Positions 13,101-25,100 of a DNA stretch of 64,000 nt are shown in pieces. Source of the DNA: Larus michahellis (taxonomy: Eukaryota; Chordata; Aves; Charadriiformes; Laridae); NCBI RefSeq assembly GCF_964199755.1, contig NC_133901.1:50441324-50505323 (forward strand). The letters are read 5' to 3'. Position 1 is the first letter of the stretch; each line of letters begins with the position of its first letter. The notes below the pieces were generated by a model that saw only the letters and a program-made list of their open reading frames with translations, made no database searches and was not told the DNA's origin. The position numbers were made by a program, and so were the translations under genes.

Positions 13101-16100
13101 CAGCAATGGGCTTTAATCCCCGTCCCAGCAGGTTCATGGATCTAGATGAACTGCAGAATCAGGGTAACTTTTTGAATGCAGTATATTTTGCAAGGTTGTA
13201 GTGCTGATGGTTTTTGAACCTTTGAACTTAATTTTCTATTGTAGGTCTCTCTTTCTCTCCCCCTCCATTACAATTGTGTAGCTTCAGTTAGTGAAGGACC
13301 ATCAATTTCCAACATGGAAGATGTGTAAAACCTGTGTTTGGTGTTTTGACCAAATTCCTTCTTAAGTGAGACAAATAAGTAATGCAGAGGTGTTTTTATA
13401 TATTCATATATGGTGATATGCACCATTACTAGTATTGATATCTAGATTTAGCTATAAGGCTTCACCGAACATCTTAGAATGAGCAGGGCTGTTTGTACCT
13501 TTCAGATGCCTCAAGTCCACCTGCAGCTTAGCTTTGTTCATTTAGGCTATTGTTTTGTTTCTGATAACATCACTGCCCAAAGCAATTCTGCTTGTTTCTG
13601 TACTTTCCGTTCTCCGGCTGTATTCCTGTCAGGCGTGGGAACAAGTACTGTGGCAATTGAAAAATCCGAGCTGGGTTTAGCTTACATATCTTTTCTAAGG
13701 AAAAAGAATTTAAAAAAAAAAAATAAAAAACCTAAATACCAAGTTTGTTTGTCTTTGCCATGACTCCTCATGTTTCTGGCAGGGGATGGCAGCGGAAGAG
13801 GTTTAATTGGAAGGATGGACCTGCAGCAGGGGGAATTTGATGACAGGATTCACATGTAGCATCCTTGTTTTAACCCTAAATCTCCATCAGCCAGTAAGGG
13901 GAGACAGAGAGACAGTGGAATGAAGTGCATTTCTCCAGTCGAGAGTGAAGCCCAGTAGAGCATTTAAGTGAAAGGTTGTTGGTTGGTCAGCAGAGCCAAC
14001 GAAGGCGCAGTGAACGCCTAGGCTCTGACTGGGGCAAACCCACTATGGCCCCTGTGTTGCCAGGCATCTGGGCATCCCCATGCTGCTTGCTCTGACCTGT
14101 TGTAGGTGAGAGTCGAGGAACTGGTTTGCTGCTACAGGACAGAGAGGAAGAGAGTGCCAGCTCAGGGCACAATACAGCCAATGCTCTCCAGGCTACAGTT
14201 GTGCCAACTGCTCAGCAGACGGAATGTCACTGTGCCAATGGCAGATGAAAAGTACGATCTCTGCGAGAATGTCTGACTGTGGGAATGTTTTCATAATTTT
14301 TGCTGACCATCAGTGAGCCATTTAGTTATCCTTTACAATCCTGCTGTGACCTCCTGGTAAACAGGTGAAAAATTCTGATGTACCAGAGTAGACTGGTATC
14401 TTTTTTTCTTATTAGTGTTTACTCTTCTAACCTAAACGGTAATGATGTGAAAATTGAAAATTAAACCTCCATCATTGAGCATGAGGATGTTGTCTTCTCT
14501 GCTTCTCCTACCGGAAAGAAAATAGCGTATTCTCCAAGATGTTACCCCTCTTTGATCTCTTGTTGTATTAGATAGTAGAAGAAAAAATTGCTTAGCTTTT
14601 CCTTGTTAAAAAGAAAGGAAACTAGAATAATGCTTCATCAAAAAAGACTTCAGTAGAATGTTTGAGGAGTTACAGGCATTGACTTGAGATCTGGGAAAGT
14701 TTCTGTTTATTCCTTTTAAGCCTTTCCGTACCCCAGTCAGAGATGTAATAGCTTAACGTTAACAGACTGCTTGACTGCCTGGAAGGCTTGCTTGTATGCA
14801 GAACTTCAGAACACTTGTGACTCATTTTCCCCTCAAGTAAACTGCTAAATTCATGCAAAGACAGCTAACTTTAGTATACTGGCCTTGATTACAAGCCTCA
14901 GTAGCCTTGATTTTGAAACGGAATGTGCTGCTTGATTAACTCACTGCTCTAACAACTCTCACTTCTCTCTGCAGTGTTTGCTTTTCATGCAAGTTCTTTG
15001 GGATTTATGGTATAAGAGAGTTTGTGTTTGCATCTGTGCACAAGGGTGTTGGGGAGCAGGCCAGGGCATAGTATATGTTATGCAAGTTGAGAAAACATAA
15101 TTTATTGTTGGCTGATACTTATGTTCTCAACTACAATGACAGAGACATTCCACTAAAAAAACCCGACCCCTCAACAAAACAAAAAGTGAAATTTTATTTT
15201 CTGTTTTCCCCTGCCTCATTTGAATGTGTATGTACATTTTAGTGCATAACTTGTATAATGCCTAATAGGTGATACCAGATTGTTTGGGCATTTTCTCAGA
15301 ACTGGATGTTCTGATGCCAGGACACAGTTTTTCATCTTTCTCCTTTGTGTCCAAGGATGACTTATCCTTCTCTTCTCCAACACTGTTTTCTAAATTGTTG
15401 CAAAAAGAATTCTTGATAATTGTCCCTTTCTTCTCAGCTTCTTACACCTGTGTTTTTTCCCCCTAGAGCTGCAAGACCTTTGGGTTTTTGTCTTCTGTTT
15501 GTCTCTTTCAGCAGTTGAGTGTATGCACTGAACACGTGTTTGTAGAAGTATTTGGTGCAGGCATTTACACTTGCACTCAAGTCTGAGTTTTGTTCCCCAG
15601 ACATCTCAGTTGTTTCAGTTTGTTTCCATTTTGTATGGAAGTAATTGGATATCTGAAGGAGGGACAGATGATTTTTGTCAGGGGACTTAACGTAAAAGGA
15701 AAGCCCTGACCTGCTATATTTCTTACTGATATATTTTGGTTTAGATTTAATTCTAAATTTAGATTAATTCCTACTTGACAGAGGTCATCTGAATTGTCTC
15801 TGTGATATGTCTATACCATCTTTTGTACTGATTTTGACTGTTGAAAACAATATAGTAAGCCAGTACAACTCTCTCAAGTAAACAACATTTGACGAAAAGA
15901 GCTTGGTTCACATTATTTTACTGTGTGCGTGTGAAGCATATCCGGGTGCTCAAGTTGTACTTCTGCTTAGGGAAGGTTAGGTGGTGCGGTCTGGGATATG
16001 TGCAGCCTCTGCGAAACTCCGTATGTGGAAGAATTTGGCAATCACGAATGGGATGAGGGTAAGTGAGGATTCTGCAATGAATGAAACCAAAATGAAGGGT

Positions 16101-19100
16101 GCTGCCCATTGCAGGGAGGAGTGATGGCTTTGAGAAGTCGATGCAGGAGGCAGACTCAATCTTTGAAGAGTCGCTGAATCAGGAGCAGAAGGGGGATTGT
16201 GCTGCAGCTTTGGCTCTCTGTAACGAAGCTATATGTAAGTAATTCTAATCACCTGAGCTATTGCGCTTTTGACAGTTTACTAATATCATAGAAAAAAGTC
16301 TGAAACATTGAATATGGGGATCCAGCTGGTCTTTAAGAAACATGCAGGGAGACAGAATCTTTCCTTTTTACAAGCATTCCCTTTTAAGGGGTTTATTCCT
16401 ATTCCTCTTCATCTGTTTTTTTCATGTTTGCGTTCCTTTTTGTTGTTCTCTCCAGTGCTATGGCAGTAAGAGCACTGGGGTGCTGATGTGCCCTTTTTGG
16501 TGCTAAATGGTGCGTTTCAGCAAGCACCTAGTAGGTAACTCCCCTGCCACTTGGTTCTCAATGATTTTTCCCCATCCTCAGGCCAAATTGCAAAGGGCAT
16601 TAAGCTCCCCTGTTTCTTGTGGAGGGTGTAGCATAGGAAGAAAACGGTAGCCCACTCTTTAGTGATCTGGATTAACAGAAATGAGCTATGCTGTACCTGA
16701 CTTCCATGAAGAAAAGAGCATTAGGACATTGAAGAGCTTAAATGCATTGTGACCTTTGAGAATGTGTGCTATGTGATATCATTTTATTTTCGGTCTTTTT
16801 CCATTATGACTGGCTGGCTCTCTCACCCCACGCTCCCCCCTGTCTGTATAGAATGGCTGCAGACAGAGTGGGTAGCTCCTGTGCATTTGCATTTAGAAAT
16901 TGGCTCTTAGGGAATGCAGAGTAAGGGGCGCAGCATACAGCTGTTGCGAGGCTAATAATCTTCCATTCCAGCAAGGCATATGCTGAATCTCAAATCCCAG
17001 CTGGGTATTCCTGTACATAAAGGGAGTCCCAGATATGGAGGGTACAGGAGAAGGGTAGATGACAGAGTGAAGCATCAATGTGGTAGGGTTGGAAAGAGCC
17101 TGTGTGAAGGGGATGAGAAGTTGGGCTAAAACATGGATAACTTTTTTTTTATTTATTTATTTTGGTTTAGTTTCAATTAACGTGTTTGGACACCTGGCTA
17201 AGCTGAATGTGCATTAATGGAAACAATAGCATCCTTGTGAACTCTTTTGTGGCAGTATTTGCATGGTCCATGTTTTATGTTCTTGCTGCATCTTTTTTTT
17301 TCTTTTTCAATTTTATTCCTTTTTTCTGTTTGTTTTCTGCTATGTTTTCTTTTGCATTTTAGCTAAACTAAGACTTGCCATGCATGATGCCAGCGCTAGC
17401 ACTCACAGCAGAGCCCTAGTCGATAAGAAGCTGCAAATCAGTATCCGAAAAGCCCGGAGCCTCCAGGATCGCATGCAGCACCAACAGCCATCGCAGCCGC
17501 TGTCGCCGCCAACCTGCCACCCACCACAGGGCGGCACCGTGGCCCAGTCTACAAGGTAGTCCGAGTATATCACCTAGACCCAGATCTGAGCTGCATCTAT
17601 GAGCAGCACAGTCTGGAAAGAAATAGCAAACTATATATGTTCCCCTGGATAGTCCAAATCCTACAGTGTTCCTTTCTGTTATAAGACAGTCAAGTACCCC
17701 CTCGCCCCCCACCAGTCTTTATAGAAGAGTTCAATGTGCACGTGTTCAAAATGTGATCTGTGGCAGAGAATTGTAGCAGTCGGTGCCTGGCAGCATCATT
17801 GTTTTATGTACCAAGGGAAAGAATACAATAGACAATAACCTGGCTAAAAAGGGGGTGTGTGTTACCATGAAATGTGCAACTGTTTATAATCAGAGCAGTT
17901 CTAGGACTCAGTCAGTAAAAGAGTGTACTACAGTAAAAATCTTGCTGTAATTGCTTTTATGTTTGGAACAGCAACCAATGTGTGTTGGTGCTCTGTGGTT
18001 TGGAAAGTGTCAAGTACACTGATCTTTTCTTTCTAGTCCACTTCTCTCGTGGTGCACTGGTACAACTCTTGGATCCAGGTCCCGATCCTGTCACCTTGAC
18101 TACTCTCCCTGATGACGTATCATTCATTTTCTTTCTGTGCTTCCCAGCATCTTGTAGCCTGGCTTAGCAGCCTCTTCAGTGTCTCTTCATGATTCTTCCT
18201 TCCATACCAACTTTAACTATAGCATAATTAACTCTCTGCTGTAACTGATCCTTTCTTCCTACCCTCCTTAGCATGCAGCTTAATCCTTCTTTCTTACCAT
18301 GCCATTCCCTCCTAGCACTAGACCATCCCTATCCAATTTCTAGGCTGTTTCTCGAACTGTCACTTTTCTTCCCTCTCCCTTCTTATATGCTGTATTGTCA
18401 GAAGCTTAGGTGAAATCTCAGATGAGAATCCTTTTCTTTTTCTTTTTTAAAATGCCACATACAGCTATATACTAAAACTGAGTTAATTTGCACACCTACC
18501 AGGCTATAGTTCATAATGTTCTTTTCTTTTCCTGCAGTAGCTGAATTATATGTAATGAAGGCTGATCTTTTTGTCAATCAGGGGTCCATTATATCCTCTT
18601 TTACAGGAGAAATGCAGAGCCCAAATTATGCATTTTGGCAGATTCTAAGAAAATGAAAGAAAGGAACTTTCTAAAACTAATTTTGTTAATGCTGAACTTG
18701 CTCACTGCTGCTCTGTGAAAAGAACATTACTTTTGCAAAAAGTTATATCCAACCAAATGTTAGTATTGCAGCCAGTGAAAAGAATCCATTTGTAGCTGGA
18801 GTTCTGGACTCTTGCATTGATATAAATAACATTATAGACAGTGCAAAGTTTGCAATTACTCACAGACAAGGTGATTCTGCGACACATATCAACTAGGTCT
18901 TCATGATAACTTTCATCCTATGCATCTCAAGAAGGAAACAAAGCAATGATGTTACCATTTCCTTAAGTTTTCTGTTGGAGTTATTTGTAGCCTGTTGTTT
19001 TCTCACAGGCACGTGGACTTGGTACTGTTTCTTCTGTCTGCATATGAAATGCTAACTAAATGCAGAAAAATGCCAAGGACATGTATGACCCAAGGATGTA

Positions 19101-22100
19101 ATTGTCTTGCATTGCTACGTAAAAGTTCACAAAGTATTTTTTTTCTGAAGTATACTTAGAATACAAATTATTACAAAATAATAGTTATATATTTAGCTTG
19201 AACTTTATTTAATGTGTTGGATAAATATCTGAAAGATCAGAATACAAAGATGATATGAGAGAAGTTTTGACCCATTCCTTCCATTTGTCAAGTCATTCTT
19301 CATTAAGTTGGCTGGAGAGAGGGGACCTTATGGAAACGTTAGTTCATGTTCAGATCATGAATGTGTCCAAAGTATTTTCAAAAATATCTAAGATGTTTAT
19401 GTTGGAAGCAGTTGTTTTATTTTATATAAATGCTATTTTTACTGTTCCTACAGTTATCCCTAGCCATACGTTCAGTCTGCCGAGCTTAGGTGCTGTACAA
19501 GAATACTTTATATAGAGCCTAACTGCAGCAAAATACTCTTTAAAAATATGAAATGTATTCAGTAGATCAGTTATAGGAGAAAATCAGCATTAGAAGCAAA
19601 GGACTAACATGTATGTATCTACTGAATTAATGCAAAGTTGTCATCAGAATACAGTTAGCAAAGAAAAATGTGTTGAGGTATATGTCACCTACTACAAGTT
19701 CTGTACCCTAGGGATAAATATAAGCAATGACTACTGCTAATCATTTACCCTTCTGTGTGTTTTAGTGAACAGACTGGCCCGCTCCAAGTACTGCTGAGCC
19801 AGGAGGTACCACTGGAACCCAACAAAGAAGTGGAATTTGGGTCCAGTTCTTTCTTCCACCCACCTGCTTCCTGCCATGAATTGCACTCATCATTATATCC
19901 AGAGTCTTCCTCCTTGCCCCCTTCCGAAAGCAATCCATCCAACAGGATCTCTCCAAACTTCCAGTCTGCTTCTGCTGATTTTCATGACCAAGTTCCCTCT
20001 TTTCCCTATAGGCAAGGGTTGGCAGAGAGGTCTGCAAGAACTGAGAATGATGCCCACCATAGTGTGGAATTTGCTGACACCACAGCCACAGGGCCAAAAG
20101 ACTATAGGGAATGCTGCAGTAGCAGCAAGTTAGAAGAGGTTCATAACATAACGCCTGTTCTCACACCTCAGTACAAATCCAAGGCTAACACAGTAAACTC
20201 TGGGTCTTTGCCTGCACTGTTTCCCTGTCCACATCCGCCACAAGCAGCATCTCCTGAAAAAGACAGCCATCACAGTCCTTGTTCCAAACTTGCAAGCTCT
20301 CCAGTGCGGCCCAGCATTGATCATTTAGGGGCCTATCATGCAATGACCCCTGCAACTTCATCCCCTTCACAACAGTGCTACTTGGATCCTTTGCAGAAAA
20401 CAAATAAGTACTCCAGAGCAAACAGCCATGAGATTTTATTACCCTCACAGGATGAATATGGCACAGCAGAAGGTTGCAAATCTGAGGCTCTTAGTACAAA
20501 GGGACATGTTCGCTCCTTGGCAGAGCAATTTCAGAAAATGCATGCAGTCTCCCAGAGAAAAGGTACTCATGAAAAAGGCTGGATTGCTGCAGTGTGTCAG
20601 GATGAGAAGTCTCCAAAATTAACACAAAAATCTTTCATCAACTCTTCATCCTCTGGTTACAGACAGCTAATCCATCAAAACCAAGAGAACAAAACACAGT
20701 CTTCTGAAAAATTACACCCAACTGTGGATATTAGGGACAGGGTAGTTTCTTTGGAGGGTTTTAGTGCCCAACATGTTGCTTCTAAGAGTATTTCTTCTCA
20801 CAGTGAAGAGCTGTGTAGAAGAGGTGGACAGAATATAGCAGACCCTGCACCCTACCTGGAAAGGCACTGTCATGATGGAGGAATGAAACGGGTGGATGAT
20901 GGAGCTACTGGTAGCATTGTTGCCTCTATGCCTGTGGACCGTTGGGTGGATAATGTTACTAGGTATTACAGTTCTCAGAAGGCTAATAAGAATACTGAAT
21001 GGCTTCCTGTGCCTGGGAGGAGTCCGCCCCTTTCTGATCAGAGAGCAGTTGGAGATGACTTGAGCAGGATCCCAGTACATCTGCATCCGCAGTGGAATCA
21101 AGACACAGAACAGGAGCTCTCAGAACTGGAATCCCTCTATCAGACTAGTCTGCAGGCATCTCAGGCCACTAGGCCATTCTTGGGAAGACAGGACAGTGCT
21201 AGGTATCCATTTGACCAATCAGGTAAGAATGATGTAGCTGTTTTTCTTGGTTGACCTGCCTATGTACTCCATTATAGGTGAAGGTGTGTTTTCCAGTCGA
21301 TTTAGTTAAACGGGCATGAGTTTGTGCCCAGATGCAGAAAGATTATGGTTGTGGACTCTGAAAGCATTCTTATGACATAAGTAGAGAAAGCAGTGTGATA
21401 GCACTGCCTGGGGAGGCTGCAGAGTAGCTGTTGATCTTGGCAAAGAGCGCAACATCTGTTAAGAGTAACATAGAAATAATTGATCCTGTTTTCAAGTAGG
21501 GAGCTAGCTACTTAGATCAGGCTGTTGAGTTTTTCTGTTTGAAAGTCCTGCGTCACCTCTGGAATTTATTAAACTGTTTCTATGTTTGAAGGTAATGTTC
21601 TCTATATTTGTGAATTTTAACTGATTTTATTGTATTTGAGAATTTAGTCTGTACCTGGTTGAGAGGAGTAACTTTTAAAAGTGTTTCCAGATCTATGAGA
21701 GTTGAATTTGTGTTTTGCTAGGGACTACCTGCTTTAAATTCTGGAAAATTACTTGTGAAAGCAGCACTGGGAGTACATGATCTGCACTAAGATCCTTGAG
21801 ACCTTGTGGATTAGTTGGTGCTAAAAGAAAATGAACAGATTCAGTTGCTGGTGGTGAGAACATCCAGCTGTTGCTGGAGACATTCAGTTAGAGTCTGATG
21901 ACAGCAGGCCGGCTCCTCTTAAGCTGATCTAATCTCCTGCCTGAGATAGGGCAACCTTGATTCTCTGCTTAGCACAAGTGAAGCAAATTTCTGTGTAATC
22001 TGTGTCATAGCATTAGAGCTATGCATTTTCTGTTTAAATACAAAGCAGCCTGAAACTTGATGGGTACCAAAATAAGAGAGATATGTGTGTGTGTGTGATA

Positions 22101-25100
22101 TGTATTGCAATACATACACAGACAGCTTTTTCCCTTGCCCTGCAGCTACGGAGGTGAAGCCTCCATCGTTCCTGACAAATCAAGCCTGGCTGAGACCAGA
22201 GTAAATACTGCAGTAAACTCTTGAACAGGTTTTTATTCAACAGGTTGAGTTTTCTATGAAACATTCTTATCTTGCAGTCTACTGGCAGACCAGGTGACAC
22301 ATCCAAAGGTGGCCATTTCACATTTGTTATTCTTCTGGTTTTCTTTCAGAGTTAGGCAAGATCTGACCTCACAACCTCTCTTGCATGGGCTTGAATCAGA
22401 AGGTCTTATGTGTTCCTACTTAGCTTACTGATTTTTTTAGAAGCTCTTTCTGGAAATCTAACAGGATAAAGCTCAGTTGCTTTAGTGTTAGCTGGAGCTT
22501 GAGTTCTGTCATCAAATGCCCCGTTTCTTACACTGACACTTTTCTTGCTTATTTTCCCACTCCATATGTGAGGGATGTGAGATATGGATAGTCTTCCAAA
22601 GTGAATTTTGTGTTTGAGACCTTTTACTTCTGGTTTGCTGTGACTTTCCCATGTATGTTTCTGCAAGTTCTGTATAAAACCAAAAAGTTTCAACCAGTGT
22701 ATCTACTGTGATGAACTCAATGAAAATCACCTGAGTGGGTCTAGGACAGTGCTTTCTCACTTTTAACTTGGATTATGTATTCATTTTCAAATGCTGTTTA
22801 AGCTTTCTGCCCCATATCAACTGGTTTTGTCAGACCTTTGCATTCAGAATCACGGTGAAAATGCCTCTGTTTCATTACTGGAGCTTTACAACGGATTAAA
22901 GCAAAGACCTGATCCTCCAAATGCCACCTCAATGCAGAAAATGTGTTGTTACCAGCACATCACCTTTCTTTCTTTATAGAGAGATTTCCTGTGACCATTT
23001 TTATTAGGCCATTGATCTGCCTGTCTATTCCATGAGAAATCTTAGTATTGTAACTGTTTGGTGGGGATCGCACTAAAGTGAATTAACTGTAGCAATCCTA
23101 GTTAAAAATAAGACTTTTAACTGTTTAACCAGCACAACAAATGGCTGACAAACTGTAGCATTGGCTAGGAACAAGCAGGTGAATGTGTGGGGAACTTGAA
23201 GTTGATAAGTCTTGTTTATCCAAAGTACCTTTAGGAAACTTGCTCCTGGTAGCTGATTTTCTATCTGTTTAGGTCCTCTAAACTGTCTCACTTCTGTATC
23301 AAACAAATGCTGGTATGCAGTTAAATCATTTAACTCTTAAATAGTTCAATTAACTGCTCCCCAGAAGCCTGCAAAAGGGCAAGTGAAGCTGGCATGAGTA
23401 TCCTGATAGACTGTGTCCCCTTGAAATGTTGGGAGTTAGCTTATATATTAATGTTCAAAGGATCTCTTGAGTTGTTGTTCTGTGTGTGTAGTCTGTCTGT
23501 CTTTGCTGGAGTAAGACCTAAGATAGTCAGAAACGTGCCATAACGTGCAATCAGGTGTTGAATTTAACCATAGCGTTTTCCTTCCCAGTCTCTGCGAACC
23601 TGAATGTGAGGAAGCTGCATGCTACGGCTGGCATGGGTCTCTCGAAAACCCCAACAGCAGAGATCGAGCGCAGTCTGTGTGGATCCGCTGTCTCTTCTGT
23701 CTCCAAGGTGACTCCTTGTTACTTAAGACGTGCTAGAGGGGGAAAGGCTTGGCCTGTGCAAGTGAAAGAATTTACAGTGGGAGAAGTAGAATACGTTACG
23801 GCAAAGGTACTGGGGTCATTGATACAAGTGTTAGAGAGAATTCTAAGTGCAGTCTAGCTCAGGATTAATTAGCTAAAAAATGAGTGACTCATGCTACATG
23901 CATGCAACCAAATTATCTGAATTCTGACTTTGAGCAACATATCCCTGAAAATGTCAAGATCTAGTCTCTTTGGACACACTGACAAGAACTGCCTTGCATC
24001 ACAACTTGTGATAACTGCTTCTTGATGTTACCACTTGCAGGGGCACAGACTTTTTTTTTTTAACTGTGTCACTCCATATCTTGAAAGTGGGGGATAATTT
24101 AGTATTTGCTACAGTTGGTAGTTGGCCACGTCAGAGTGGGAGAAGATAATTTTTCGTTTTCTAGGGAGAAGCTGTTTAAATAGCTGGCAGTTACGTATCA
24201 GTGCCTGTACGTGAAAACCTACAAGTCTGTTCAAGGGGAAATGACATTTCCTATAGTACTTCCATACTCCTTAAAGGGAGCTTAAACAGTCTTGTTTATG
24301 TAGAACAGACGAAAAGAAAGAAGGAATAAACATTTCCCTTGCTAACATAAAGCTTCCAGCACTCATCAAGTATTCCTTGATTTTTTTCAGTTATGAGAAG
24401 ACTGTAGTACTTTATGATAGGATGGCTCTCAGCTGCAGCCACGATTATCTCTACAGGGGCAGTGATACCTGTAGCAGCAGTCAGTCGTTTAGGTAGATTC
24501 ATCCCAGTAGAGACTTTTTGTCCTGGCTTTAGATATTTATAAAAGAATCAATCTCACTTAGACAATCAGTGTATATTTACTAAAGAAACACAGACTATAA
24601 GGAATAATATTGTTTAATCACCGGATCCAAACAGACCCATTTGCTTTAAATTTTCAAGGTAGTACCTTAATGAAGGATTTTAAAAAAGAAAAGGTCATGG
24701 ACTTTATTGAAGTACAGTCTGTTAGATTTATATTGATCTCTTCCCTATAATTATTATACAAAATTGATATTACAGAGAGCCTTTTCTGAAATGTGTGATA
24801 TTGTCTGCAGGTCACGTATACCAGAGAACATAGCAGGGAACCAGGAGAGGAGGAAATGTACAGTGCAGAGAATTTCCGTCGCATTGCTCGCAGTCTCAGT
24901 GGAACAGTCATCTCAAACAGAGAAGAGACTTTGGTCTCTTCTCACAGTTTTGTAAGTAGAATGATGTGCAGCTTTCCAATGAGCCCTCGTCTGTGTGTAG
25001 GGTTGCTGTTTTCTCTGTCTGCGTTTAGTAGCTAACAAACAAGACAGCAGACAACTGAATAATAAGCCATGATGAAAGCTTATCTTTGTGAATTTTTGTT

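Larger units (their letters stand above)
13164..17362 (+). other. USP54 introns 13164-16114 and 16235-17362
   Basis: The first contains a possible alternative terminal exon at 13783 (listed separately) and an A-rich run near 13715. The second ends in a long T-rich tract (17290-17340) before the acceptor. No other feature is recognised. Confidence 0.55.

Noticed and set aside
18020..18400. C/T-rich block considered as a transposon or noncoding gene
   Set aside because: No terminal repeats, known SINE/LINE phrases or structured RNA signatures were seen.
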